A DNA stretch of 64,000 nucleotides from Coix lacryma-jobi var. lacryma-jobi (lineage: Eukaryota > Streptophyta > Magnoliopsida > Poales > Poaceae): the NCBI GenBank assembly GCA_009763385.1, contig CM019829.1, positions 40,252,839-40,316,838 of the forward strand. The letters are read 5' to 3'. Positions within the stretch are counted from its first letter, which is position 1; each line of letters starts with the position of its first letter. The translations under genes and the position numbers were made by a program. Below the pieces are notes generated by a model. It was not told where the DNA came from. It searched no databases and saw only the letters and a list, made by a program, of their open reading frames with translations. Shown one piece after another: positions 22,146-32,104 of the stretch.

Positions 22146-22816
22146 CTGCTCACCAACAAATGCGCAAGAGTTAGACCTTTATCTCCAACATAGAAAGTAT
22201 ATATGACATAAATGAACATTGCTGAAAATTTCTGTGCACATCCTTGTCAACAGCAGCACACTAAAACGGGCATAACTCGAGCTACAGAAATCCAACAGGG
22301 ATGAACCAGACATCGTTGGAAAGCTTAAGAAACCAGCTACAACTTTCGTATAGAACACTTTTTCAGATTCGTCCAGATTCTGGGTCAAAAACAACGTCGA
22401 ACAGAACCAGTTCTGGACGACAGACTGCGCAGAAACATCAACTTTAGACAGGCATATCTCCCAGATCCGAACAGATAAGGACTTGGTTCCAGATTCGATT
22501 GAAAGGTACATCAGTCTAGTTACTTCCACAAAAATTTCATAATTTTTGGGGACACGGATAAAGAGATACACAGATTTAAACACCGGCTGCTCCAGAAAAC
22601 AGCAACACAGACATAGGGGATAAGCAACTTTATAAAACACAAGATGATGTTTAACTTGGAGAAGCACGGACATAACCCATACTTCACCACACACAAGCAA
22701 AGATCCAAACAAACATAGTTCACCAACATAAGTAACACAAACACCACAGGTTCACATAACACAAACTGAATTTAAAACAACGTGTCTAAACGAGGTAACT
22801 GATCATGGTAGGCAAG
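22146..22816 (-). other. Spacer between the extra ORF and gag
   Basis: About 670 bp with no sustained frame. By eye it resembles the ORF1-ORF2 spacer of the non-autonomous element at about 33500-33960, for example TTCTGGAGCAG, a TTATCCG box and CAAAAAT.ATG followed by TAGAC. The two elements therefore share this part of the internal plan. Confidence 0.55.
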
Positions 22817-23842
22817 CTACTGGGCTCCACCGGGGGCATCGTTGGCTCTATATTTCTTCTTGTAAACAGCTGCATAGTCTAGCTCACCGCGAAGGTAATC
22901 CACTTCACGCTCCAAACGCCTTATCACCTTCTGTGCAGCACGCAGGTCATCCTGCACCTCGTCGGCCTTCCTATGCACTTCGTAGGCATGCTGGGCAGTA
23001 GAGACCAGAACCGGGTACTCCACTGGTGGTAGCAGAGTTCGCCACGAGCCCTCCATGTCACTTTGGGGAAGGTAGCGGTAGCGATCATTCCTCATCATCT
23101 GGAAGCGAAGGCCATGGTAGTGCAGGTAAGCATCCTGCGCCGCGTCCTCCATACTTGCGAGGGCATCACCACGCTTGGTGGTAGTTCTGTGAGCCGACTC
23201 TATGACATGGGCTTGATCAGCAGCTTTCCAACCTGTAACCATCAGGTCGGACTTCCAGTATGTAGCCTCCAAAGGGTGGGTATACTCGCCGCAGTGGTAC
23301 TGGAGCTTAGCCTCCATCTCAGGGTAGTACTCCTCCAGCAGACGAACCAGCATACTATGATAGTATGCTGTCTCGTCGGGCTTCTTGAACATGAAGCGAC
23401 GATCCCAACCAAGGTCTTCCACCACCTGCGCTGCTGGGGAGGCAGGGGGTGCTGGTGCCGAAGCTGTCGAAGCGGCGGGAGAGTGTACCACCGGGTACAC
23501 TGGCACAAAGGCTGGTGCCGCAGGAGATGGTGGAGCGTCAGGCGCTGCAGGAGCGGGTGCCTCTGGAGCGGGAACCTCAGGCGCTGGCGCCTCAGGCACG
23601 GGCTCCACTGGGACTGGCACCTCCGGAGCAGGCACTTCCAGAGTTGGAGACTCGGGAACTGCTGCAGGGGGCGGTGGTGGCGTTGCTAGCTCCTCAGAAA
23701 CTGCTGGAGTAACGGTCAACTCTTCATCTTCCATGAAGACGGCGTTGGAGGAGCTGGAGGAACCATCACTGATGTGGACCTCAGGGGGAACAGGCTGGCT
23801 GGTGAAAAGAGCACGGTAGGCACGGGTGTTCATGCGAGGCAT
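22817..23842 (-). CDS. Additional ORF upstream of gag, function unknown
   Basis: 341 codons from the ATG at 23842 (MPRMNTRAYRALF). An ATG-less frame continues further upstream, but the hydrophobic leader there is a translation of AT-rich leader DNA and I reject it. Residues about 50-140 are proline-rich with PAPE/PVPE-type repeats. Residues about 145-285 are well-composed (LGWDRRFMFKK, WKSDLMVTGWKAADQ). Residues about 286-325 are a likely coiled coil (DEVQDDLRAAQKVIRRLERE). It sits between primer-binding site and gag in the sense orientation. I do not recognise the family. The open frame in a young element suggests it is a genuine product. Confidence 0.7.
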   Translation of the reverse strand: MPRMNTRAYRALFTSQPVPPEVHISDGSSSSSNAVFMEDEELTVTPAVSEELATPPPPPAAVPESPTLEVPAPEVPVPVEPVPEAPAPEVPAPEAPAPAAPDAPPSPAAPAFVPVYPVVHSPAASTASAPAPPASPAAQVVEDLGWDRRFMFKKPDETAYYHSMLVRLLEEYYPEMEAKLQYHCGEYTHPLEATYWKSDLMVTGWKAADQAHVIESAHRTTTKRGDALASMEDAAQDAYLHYHGLRFQMMRNDRYRYLPQSDMEGSWRTLLPPVEYPVLVSTAQHAYEVHRKADEVQDDLRAAQKVIRRLEREVDYLRGELDYAAVYKKKYRANDAPGGAQ

Positions 23843-24022
23843 CCTGACGTTATAAAACAAGATAAGATAAGCGGAAACAATTAGTTTTATGCAATAGAAT
23901 AAGAATAAGAAGCAGGTATAAATTTTAATAAAGTAACAAGTTAATAAAATAAGCATGAACAGGTAACAAAAAGGTGTTAGACGGCCATTTCCTAGCTAGG
24001 CTTGCGTCCTACAGTCAACAAA

Positions 24023-24034
24023 GCTCTGATACCA
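24023..24034 (-). promoter_or_regulatory. Primer-binding site (initiator tRNA-Met type)
   Basis: The minus strand reads TGGTATCAGAGC three bases inside the 5' LTR. This is the standard complement of the 3' end of initiator methionine tRNA and primes minus-strand DNA synthesis. Confidence 0.92.
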
Positions 24035-24037
24035 ATT

Positions 24038-27032
24038 TGTCACACCCCAACTTTAAGGATAAAATTGGGTCAACGTACTCATGTGTGCCCAGGAAACAAT
24101 CACACACATAAGTAGACAAATTACAAGAGTGGCATCATCACATTGTTTATTACATCACGATAGTATCTAAAACAGAGTCTTACAACCTACTGAACTGCAT
24201 ACCACTGATCTGGTACACAAACTAAGCCACAGGGAAACGTCGACTGGGGGAGCAGCTAGCCTAGAAGTCTTCAGGAAAGTCGCCAACTGCACCTTCATCT
24301 GTTACCCATCCGGGATTTTGCCCAAAAAGAAGATAAACAACAAGCGTAAGTACTCCACGTACTTAGCAAGCTAACATAGGGTTCATAAGGCTCAAAAAGG
24401 CTGACACTGTCTGACTGCAGTTAGCTTTTAAATTGGCAAAGTTTTAAAATTAGAGTAAACGAGTATTGTGCTTAACCCTTAAACCCCTGATCCATGTTGT
24501 CCATCAATGATAAATGATTCACCATAAGAGCACCATCAACATAAAGTATCATTTAATTAAGTATCATAGTTCTGCTAGTTTTCCGGGCCGCTCGTGACCG
24601 TGAGCACGGCTGTTATAACAGTTTTACACTCTGCAGAGGTTGTGCATCTTTACCCACAAGCCGTGTTACCCTTGTGCCCGAGGCGGCCAACCTCTTGATC
24701 CACTTCCGAGGTAGATCGGCAGAGCACACTATGAAGCCTTTCGCTGGTTCATCTAACAGGTTAGGGCCGCGAGGTTTCCTTGGCAATCAGACATAGCAAA
24801 CCCCCCTTTCCTATGGCACAAGGCCATCGCAGCTATACTCATAGGAACAGGAGCAGCCCTACATCCGTAGAGGCAAGCCCCTCTTGCGCCCCTCCGGGGT
24901 ACCGCTAACAAGTTAGAAAAGGTCCAGTGTACTGAGCTAAAACCAGAGCCATATAGCACTCATGGTAGCACTGTCAATCCCAGCTTTTGCTAACAGCAGG
25001 TTTTATTAACCGTTTAACACATATCATCATGAGAACATATTCATCATTGGACTGGATCGATTATAAGTCAGTTAGCACTAGCAAAGCTACCCATATGCAT
25101 ATATCCCACGGGAACAAGAACATCACAGATCACAAAGCTAAGTGGGTTTTCTAAGGTTGTTCAATTGGACACATGCATAAATGAGTGATTAAAGTAAGGT
25201 GTATAGGTAAACAAGGAGATCCCATGCTAACTTGCCTTGGTTGTCGTAGAACTGATCTTCCTGCTGGTCACTGAACGAGGGGTCCTGATCGCACCACACC
25301 GACTCACCGTCTACTCGATCACAACATCACCACACATTCCAGGTGCAAACATACACGATGCAAACAGAGCTATTATTAGAACAATACACCAAACAGTATT
25401 AAACTGAAATAAAACTTTGATAGAACTGAAGTACGCATCTCTACGATCACAACAAGTTTTGGTTCATCGAAAACGGAGTTACGGCGTGAAAGTTACGATC
25501 GAAACGGTATTTCTAAGGCCCTAAACAAGATTAACTTGGACCCTAAAGCTAAACTGCCCAAAACGGGCTAACAGGGGTATAAACGGGTAGAGCACTAAAT
25601 TACGAAGCTAACGCAATTTGAACGGGTCAAATTGGAGTTAAAACGTGAATTTTATAAGCAAAACAAGGTAGTGGCATTTCTGTAAATAAACTGAAACTAT
25701 TTTCGGCATTTAAAATAAAAGGAAACAGATTTTCTCTGAGCTGGACTGCGCCTCGATTAAGAAGAAGCACAGGGGGCTTAAAGAAAGATTCTCAAGACTC
25801 AGGGAATAGTGCTTGATGGAGCGCGGGTTGGTTCCCGGCTTCTCCAGGGGCTCTTTAGCAAGATGGCCGGCGAAGGGGTATCGATGATCCTCGGCCGCCG
25901 GATTGGAGATGGGCGGCTCGGATTAGACCGAGGGGCGGGTGCGCGCGTGGGCGGCCGACGGCGCGCACTGGCCGCGGCGTCACGGCGCTCAGCGCGATGT
26001 CGTGCGCGGCTCCGCCATGGCCGAGGCCGGGGAGCTCGCGGCTCAGGGCACCGAGCGCGACACCGACCAAACCGAGGGGTAGGGGAGGAGCGAGAGGCGG
26101 AGGAGGTCCTCACCACGGCGAAGGGGAGACGAAGGAGGCACTGGAGGTGGCGCCCGGCGTCGACGGCGAGCGCTCGGACGACGACGGCGTGCTGCGGTAG
26201 GGAGGGAAAACGTTAGGGCGCAGACAAAGAAGTAGAGAGGGAGGGAAAGGATGCGGCAACTCCACCGAGGCGCGACGAAGGCTCGGAGAAGGTTGTGGGA
26301 GTCAGAGCGGCGCCGGGGTGGCGGCTTCAGCGGCGGCGGGCGACGGCGAGGCGTGGTGGCGCTGGTGCTGCGGTGCTCGGGCTCCGCGGTGCGTGCGAGC
26401 AGGTGCGAATGAGGGAGGAGGGGAGAGGGGTGCGGGTGCGTCCGCTAAATCGGCGAAGGAAATCCCGGAGTCGTGGGAGCGGCGCCCATGACGCGCACGA
26501 GACGCGGGCGTGGCGGTTGCGCCCGGGGCGGCGCCGCGCGGGAGGAGAAGGAGGAAGTCGCTGACGGGCGGGGCCGCGACGTCAGAGAGAGAGAAGGGGA
26601 GGGAGCGCGGGACGCGACGGACGGCAGCCGAGCGCAAGCAGGCCGGCCTGCTGGGCCGCGCGAGCGAAGGGAAAAGGGAGGGCGCCGGCCCGACGGGAAA
26701 TGAGGGAGAAGGGAGAAGAGAGTCGGCGGGCTGGGCCTCAGGCCATTCGGGCCGAAAGCAAGGGAAGGAGAGAGAGAGTAAAATGAATTCCTTTTTGATT
26801 TATTTCAAAGCATTTCAAAACATTTCCAAAAGGAGTTTGAATTCAAACCAAGTTTTACAAAAACCAGTCACTCCAATAAATCCAGTGCATCAGCATGAAT
26901 GCATAAACATGTTGCCCCTATTATTTTAATTCAACAAAAATTATTTTAATCCCTAGGTTAAAAGCTTCACAAAAATTCATAATTAAAGCATTTTCACCTA
27001 TTTTGTTTTGGAGAAAATTTTAGGGTGTTACA
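24038..27032 (-). repeat. 5' LTR of the Tekay-type element
   Basis: 2995 bp, promoter-bearing LTR for the minus-strand transcript. It starts right after the target duplication at 27033-27037 and ends next to the primer-binding site. It contains a block, GCCGTGCTCACGGTCACGAG on the minus strand (about 24589-24608), that is also found in the otherwise diverged LTR of the element at 35316-38078. Confidence 0.92.
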
Positions 27033-27037
27033 TTTGA

Positions 27038-27260
27038 CGGAGCGAAGCGGAAGCCTGTCGCCGGAGGCTTGGGGGGTGCAGGAGGAACGGTATACATACC
27101 CGTCGTTAGGGTTTCACCTTGATTGATTCACTTGTAAGCCGTCATACGGTGTTGTACCCGAACTCTTGATTATAGCGAGGAGTGTTTGTTGGCTGGTGCC
27201 CGTGGCTTTTTACCTTCCGCATTGGAGGGTTTTCCACATTAAATCTTGTGTCTCTCCGTA
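27038..27260. repeat. Probable remnant of an older Ty1/copia LTR
   Basis: The sequence with a CCTTCCGCATTGGAGGG block followed by a CTTGTGTCTC box resembles grass copia LTR ends. The Tekay element landed in or beside it. I see no second copy or coding part, so this is tentative. Confidence 0.3.
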
Positions 27261-28735
27261 GGTTGATCTTGTGTTCTTCCTCGTTTCCTCGTCGTCGTTC
27301 CCAACACACCTCTCGCTTTCGATCTCATCTGGAATCTTGGCAGCGAGACGTATAACGATTAACCAATCCAATGCGCATCGTGTGTCGAGACCAGCCACCG
27401 ATGGATGTGTATGCTGTTGCTGCCATAAGATTATTGGATCAGGGCGGAGACCAACCCACGAGTCTCAATCCAAACAATGTACGGAGTATACAATAATTGC
27501 ACACATGTAACATCGGATGGGAACTCCTGTTTGTTTTAACTTATTACTCTTTTGGTATCTACTGTGCTAATAATAACCACCACTATGATCGATCGACTAG
27601 ATGCATTGCATGGACCGGATGCCGATTGACCTCTTCAAATCGATAGTCCTAAGGTTTTCTCAGTTCCCAAATTAATTGAACTTTATTTCTTTTAAGTAGT
27701 GGAAAGAAAGATGTTCATTTTTGCATCTTGTTTAGAGTTAATAAATCATCCATTGTATAATCTGGTTTTCTTTAACTCTTTAGAAACATTCATTCTATTC
27801 TATAAATACCCTACAATTGTTGGCGATATGCACGTGAGACTCAAGCAATCCGCAACAAAATGCTGGTGATTTCCATCCTGATTCTCTAGGATTTAGTTAA
27901 GTGGCTGTATCCTGTGTGCAGCATCCACGGTAAGCCTTATTTGTTGCTCGATAAAGAGATGATGTTAACTCCTACAGGGGTCAAGGACAGATTTTGGTAT
28001 CGACAAGGAGATCATGCATGTCACTCGAAGTTACTATTGTAGAAGGCATCTCGATCACTGTGTGAGCTCAGTTTCATGTTTTAAATTTTTGGTCCTCTGC
28101 AACCGCACACTGCAAGAGAAGCAAGGGAGCCAGGGTGACGCGAGTTGCAGCGACGGGAAAGAAAGGAAGCGGATGGGGGTTTTTGGAATAAGTCCCAGAA
28201 AATAATTTTTATTTCCAAAAATCTTCCTCTGCCTACATTGTGCATTCCCGGATATTTATAGGACAATATGCCAAGAGGCGTAAACTAATTACAAAATGGT
28301 ACACTTCACTCCCATATGAATGCGGCCCACCTAGGGGGCAAAATAGTACAACAACATCAAACCCTAACTACTCCTACCTAGTCCTCCCCGCCGCCGCCAC
28401 GGTGTCGGGGCCTCCCATTTCAGGACTTGGTGGAGTCGCGAGGGTTGCGATCATCAACCCTTGCATTGAGGGTCGCGGATATTGTTTTTCTCGTTGAAGA
28501 TCCTCCTCACCAAACGCTCACCTTCTTCAACACCCAACAAACGTGATAAGAAGAGGATATAGAGCCGAGCGCGCTGGTTGGCTCTTCCCAGGGACACCAG
28601 AGCCAAGAGGAGCGAAGATCAGCTAATCACGGAGCTTGTACCACTAGAGGAGCTGTGGGAGTTCCTACCGATAGTTGCTTCCCCCAACAAGAGTGCACAC
28701 AAATAAAAAAATAATGTGCAAAGGCTATTATTATA
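27261..28735. other. Spacer without a recognised gene
   Basis: Mixed composition with no sustained frame, splice-supported exon or repeat pair that I can support. A CCGCCGCCGCC patch lies near 28390. Confidence 0.4.
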
Positions 28736-28995
28736 CTCCCTCTGTCCTAAATTATAAGTCATTCCAAGAATCTTGGAGAGACAAAGTTTTTCAACTTTGA
28801 CCAAAATTATAAAGAGAATCATAAAGATTTATGATATAAAATATATATATTATAAAAATATAACCAACAAAGAATCTAATGATACTTAGTTGGTATCATA
28901 AATATTATTATCTCATTATATAAATTTGGTCAAAGTTGAAAAACTTTGACTCTCCAAGATTCTTGGAATGACTTTATAATTTGGGACGGAGGGAG
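28736..28995. mobile_element. Stowaway MITE (Tc1/mariner type)
   Basis: CTCCCTCTGTCC at the left end is matched by GGACGGAGGGAG at the right, with TA on both sides (28734-28735 and 28996-28997). The arms continue as long inverted repeats (AAGTCATTCCAAGAATCTTG). 260 bp, no coding capacity. Confidence 0.93.
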
Positions 28996-29240
28996 TATTA
29001 CTTTGCCATTGATTCTTAGCAAATACTCCGTATAATCACAACAATAATCTCCAATGCGTTGTTTGCCCAGTAAAACTTTTCCCTTATGTCTTCAAGCTAC
29101 ACTAACAGTAAGAACCGCAACCAATATGATGAATTTGCTACAAGATGTCGTTAAAATATGTAATATGTTGATTGACACCGCTGGAAGCAAAACTATAACT
29201 TTATTTTAGGACATAGACAAATTCCTTAGGTTTTCAAATA

Positions 29241-29440
29241 GGTCTAGGAATGCTTTTGTCAATCAAGCACACGATGTTTTTCTGGTTATTGCAAAAGGAT
29301 TGGCTTAGCACAAGAAATATTCTTAAGAGTAAGAACATGCAATTGGAGTCTTATAATTGTGTATCGTGTCAATTAAATATTGAAGAAACAATGGAACATC
29401 TCTTTGTGGGTTGTCGCTTTGCCAAGGACTGTTAGGATTC
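29241..29440 (+). pseudogene. LINE remnant: zinc-binding reverse-transcriptase tail
   Basis: The plus-strand frame has the zf-RVT pattern that ends plant L1-type LINE proteins: FFWLLQKDWLSTRN, then C..C, then EETMEHLFVGC. Only this tail is present; reverse transcriptase and endonuclease are missing. It is cut on the right by a repeat-rich element. Confidence 0.6.
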
Positions 29441-29461
29441 AGTTGGCATCTCAATTCAGAA

Positions 29462-29935
29462 GCACTATGCTAGAAAAGCTTATCAGTGACGGGGAAACAC
29501 GTGTCACTGTTTCTACATCTACGAAATCAGTGACACGTAAATCAGCGTCACAGATAAGAACGTATTAGTGACGCGTGTTTAGAAAGTGTGTCACTAATAG
29601 TGGGCTAACAATGGCGTACCTTTACAAAACGCGTCACTGATAGTGGTCTATCAGTGACGGCTTGTGCTAACCCGCATCACTGACAGTGGGCTACCAGTGA
29701 CACTTGGTGCCAACACACGTCACTGATAGTATTATTAGAAACACTTAGTGCCAACACGCGTCAATAATAGTTGTGCTAAGCCGTGTCACTGATAGTGGAC
29801 TACCAGTGACACGTAGTACCAACAGGAGTCGATAAGGCATTATCAGTGCACGCTCTGTGAATATAAGTCACTGATAGCTAGCAATACACGTCACAGATAG
29901 GAGGTACCCAATGTTCACAACACGTATATAAAAGC
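29462..29935. repeat. Foldback array of TCAGTGACG / CGTCACTGA motifs
   Basis: At least ten copies of a GTCACTGATAGTGG-like unit in both orientations, for example around 29550, 29635, 29700 and 29790. The left edge resembles a CACTA end (CACTATGCTAGAAAA). The right end is not clear, so I do not give a transposon name with certainty. Confidence 0.6.
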
Positions 29936-30356
29936 CATCAATATATATATATATGGTAAATTTTATATACTCCTAGGAGTAGTTACTCCCACCTTCAATA
30001 ATCAACATTGTGTATGGATGTATACTTATTTATCACCTTGAGTATGTTTACATACTTATTTTAAGATACTCAAAATCTTACTACCTGAAAAAATTTAACA
30101 TAGCCTATATTTTTTAATATATTACTATAAATGTCATTATAGTATTATATAAAATAAGTATAATCATATACTCTATGTATACATACATACTCAACATAAA
30201 TACTGTTGTAGATATTTTAGTATGATTATATACTCCGTGTACATATACTTCGTTAGGCTATATATATATAGGACTGCGCTAATTGGTACCCTGGGTACTG
30301 ATTATTATTCAGTACCCGAGCCGCACGTATGCCCGACGATTACGAGCTCGCGCCTT
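29936..30356. other. TA-rich spacer, target of the next retroelement
   Basis: It includes TA runs at about 29945-29957 and 30259-30270. The second is followed by GGACTGCGCTA, very like the GGACCCCGCTA that follows a TA run at 39301-39312, which suggests related TA-targeting elements. No gene. Confidence 0.4.
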
Positions 30357-31785
30357 GTCACACCCGGTTTTAAGGATAAAACCAGGTATACACCATATGT
30401 GAGCCCAGGAAGTCAAATCTCACATATAGCCACAAATATAGGGTAATATCGAAAGACAATGCTCATATATAACATATAAACACAAAGAACATAACCTTAA
30501 GGAACAGACAGCGGGAAAACACTCCGATCTTCAGATGGAGACACCAACTCCACAGGGAACAACTGACTGGTTGACCACAAGCCTAAGCTATGCCTAGCAC
30601 TTCCATCGGCCTTCTAGGAAACTCATCTGCGTCACCACCACGCTTCCGCTGCGCGACTCTGATGGAGACTGGGGTGCGTGGGGGAAAAACAAGAGTGAGT
30701 CCATGTTGAACTCAACAAGTATAGCAACAAGGATATAGATCCCGAGTTTCATGATCAATGTAACATAAATAATGAATAGCATAAAATGGTAAACAATGAA
30801 CATGTTAACCAACAAAAGTCATAATCTTAATGTAAAAGGTCTGCAAGGCCGCTCGTGACCGTGAGCACGGCTGATATATCAGTTTAATAAACTTTGCGCA
30901 AAGGTGTACACTTTCACTGTGAGACGTGAATTGCCCATTTGCCCGAGGTGATCAGCCTCTTAACTCACTTCCAAGGAAAGTCGGCAGGGTTCACGATGAA
31001 GCCTTTCAAAGGTTCGTCTAACAAGTTAGGGCCGCTAGGTTTCATTAGTCAGTCTGGGTGATTCAACCAGTCACAGGGAATCCCCAGTCTGACTAATGAA
31101 ACCTAGCGGCCCTAACTTGTTAGACGAACCTTTGAAAGGCTTCATCGTGAACCCTGCCGACTTTCCTTGGAAGTGAGTTAAGAGGCTGATCACCTCGGGC
31201 AAATGGGCAATTCACGTCTCACAGTGAAAGTGTACACCTTTGCGCAAAGTTTATTAAACTGATATATCAGCCGTGCTCACGGTCACGAGCGGCCTTGCAG
31301 ACCTTTTACATTAAGATTATGACTTTTGTTGGTTAACATGTTCATTGTTTACCATTTTATGCTATTCATTATTTATGTTACATTGATCATGAAACTCGGG
31401 ATCTATATCCTTGTTGCTATACTTGTTGAGTTCAACATGGACTCACTCTTGTTTTTCCCCCACGCACCCCAGTCTCCATCAGAGTCGCGCAGCAGAAGCG
31501 TGGTGGTGACGCAGATGAGTTTCCTAGAAGGCCGATGGAAGTGCTAGGCATAGCTTAGGCTTGTGGTCAACCAGTCAGTTGTTCCCTGTGGAGTTGGTGT
31601 CTCCATCTGAAGATCGGAGTGTTTTCCCGCTGTCTGTTCCTTAAGGTTATGTTCTTTGTGTTTATATGTTATATATGAGCATTGTCTTTCGATATTACCC
31701 TATATTTGTGGCTATATGTGAGATTTGACTTCCTGGGCTCACATATGGTGTATACCTGGTTTTATCCTTAAAACCGGGTGTGACA
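30357..31785. repeat. Palindrome replacing the 5' LTR (arms about 696 bp, loop 36 bp)
   Basis: 30357-31052 is the reverse complement of 31089-31785, with one substitution and one base of length difference seen by eye. The right arm equals 37382-38078 of the 3' LTR. The left arm is the inverse of about 37343-38078. The junction falls on a shared CTG (31089-31091). The LTR's U3, TATA box and first 2.07 kb are absent here. Confidence 0.93.
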
Positions 31786-31788
31786 AAG

Positions 31789-31800
31789 TGGTATCAAAGC
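31789..31800 (+). promoter_or_regulatory. Primer-binding site
   Basis: TGGTATCAAAGC three bases after the LTR end. It differs at one position from the initiator-Met site of the Tekay-type element. Confidence 0.8.
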
Positions 31801-32104
31801 AATGCTGACTGTAGGACGCAAGCCTAGTTAGAAACTGGTCGTTTTAAGCTTTTGAAAATTTCTATAGAACCCTTGTTTTATCCATCTTGGTATTTTCTTC
31901 TTTATTGTATTTTCTACCCTTGTTATTTGTCTCCTCCTTGTTGCTTAAATTTAAAAATTTGCCCTCACCTTCACTCCTTGCCTTGAATTGCTTTTGAAAA
32001 CTTCCCTCTGTCTAAGTAGATGGATCGTTGACCAAGCTATATCGTCTCTGACCGCAGTTGGCAAACAGAAGCTGATCGCTGTGCAAAGTCAAGACCTGGG
32101 AAGA

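Larger units (their letters stand above)
14648..27032 (-). mobile_element. Complete Tekay/Del-type Ty3/gypsy chromovirus (12.4 kb)
   Basis: Two LTRs of about 2.98 kb in direct orientation flank, in minus-strand order, a primer-binding site for initiator tRNA-Met, an extra ORF, gag-protease, pol and a polypurine tract. The target duplication TTTGA is at 14643-14647 and 27033-27037. The LTRs differ at about eight bases counted by eye plus one indel of about 20 bp, so the insertion is very recent. The domain order PR-RT-RH-IN-chromodomain and the long LTR that reads TGTAACACCC...TGTGACA on the minus strand fit Tekay/Del. All reading frames are open except one amber codon between gag-PR and pol. 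Confidence 0.93.

Noticed and set aside
22843..23956. Hydrophobic N-terminal extension of the extra ORF
   Set aside because: It is a translation of AT-rich leader. The ATG at 23842 gives a better start.
29484..29915. CRISPR-like regularity of GTCACTGATAGTGG units
   Set aside because: Units vary in spacing and orientation and pair as inverted repeats, which fits a foldback transposon.
31326..31547. 73-codon frame seen three times (also 30594-30815 and 37619-37840)
   Set aside because: It is LTR sequence copied three times by the palindrome and 3' LTR. Repetition is by structure and not selection.
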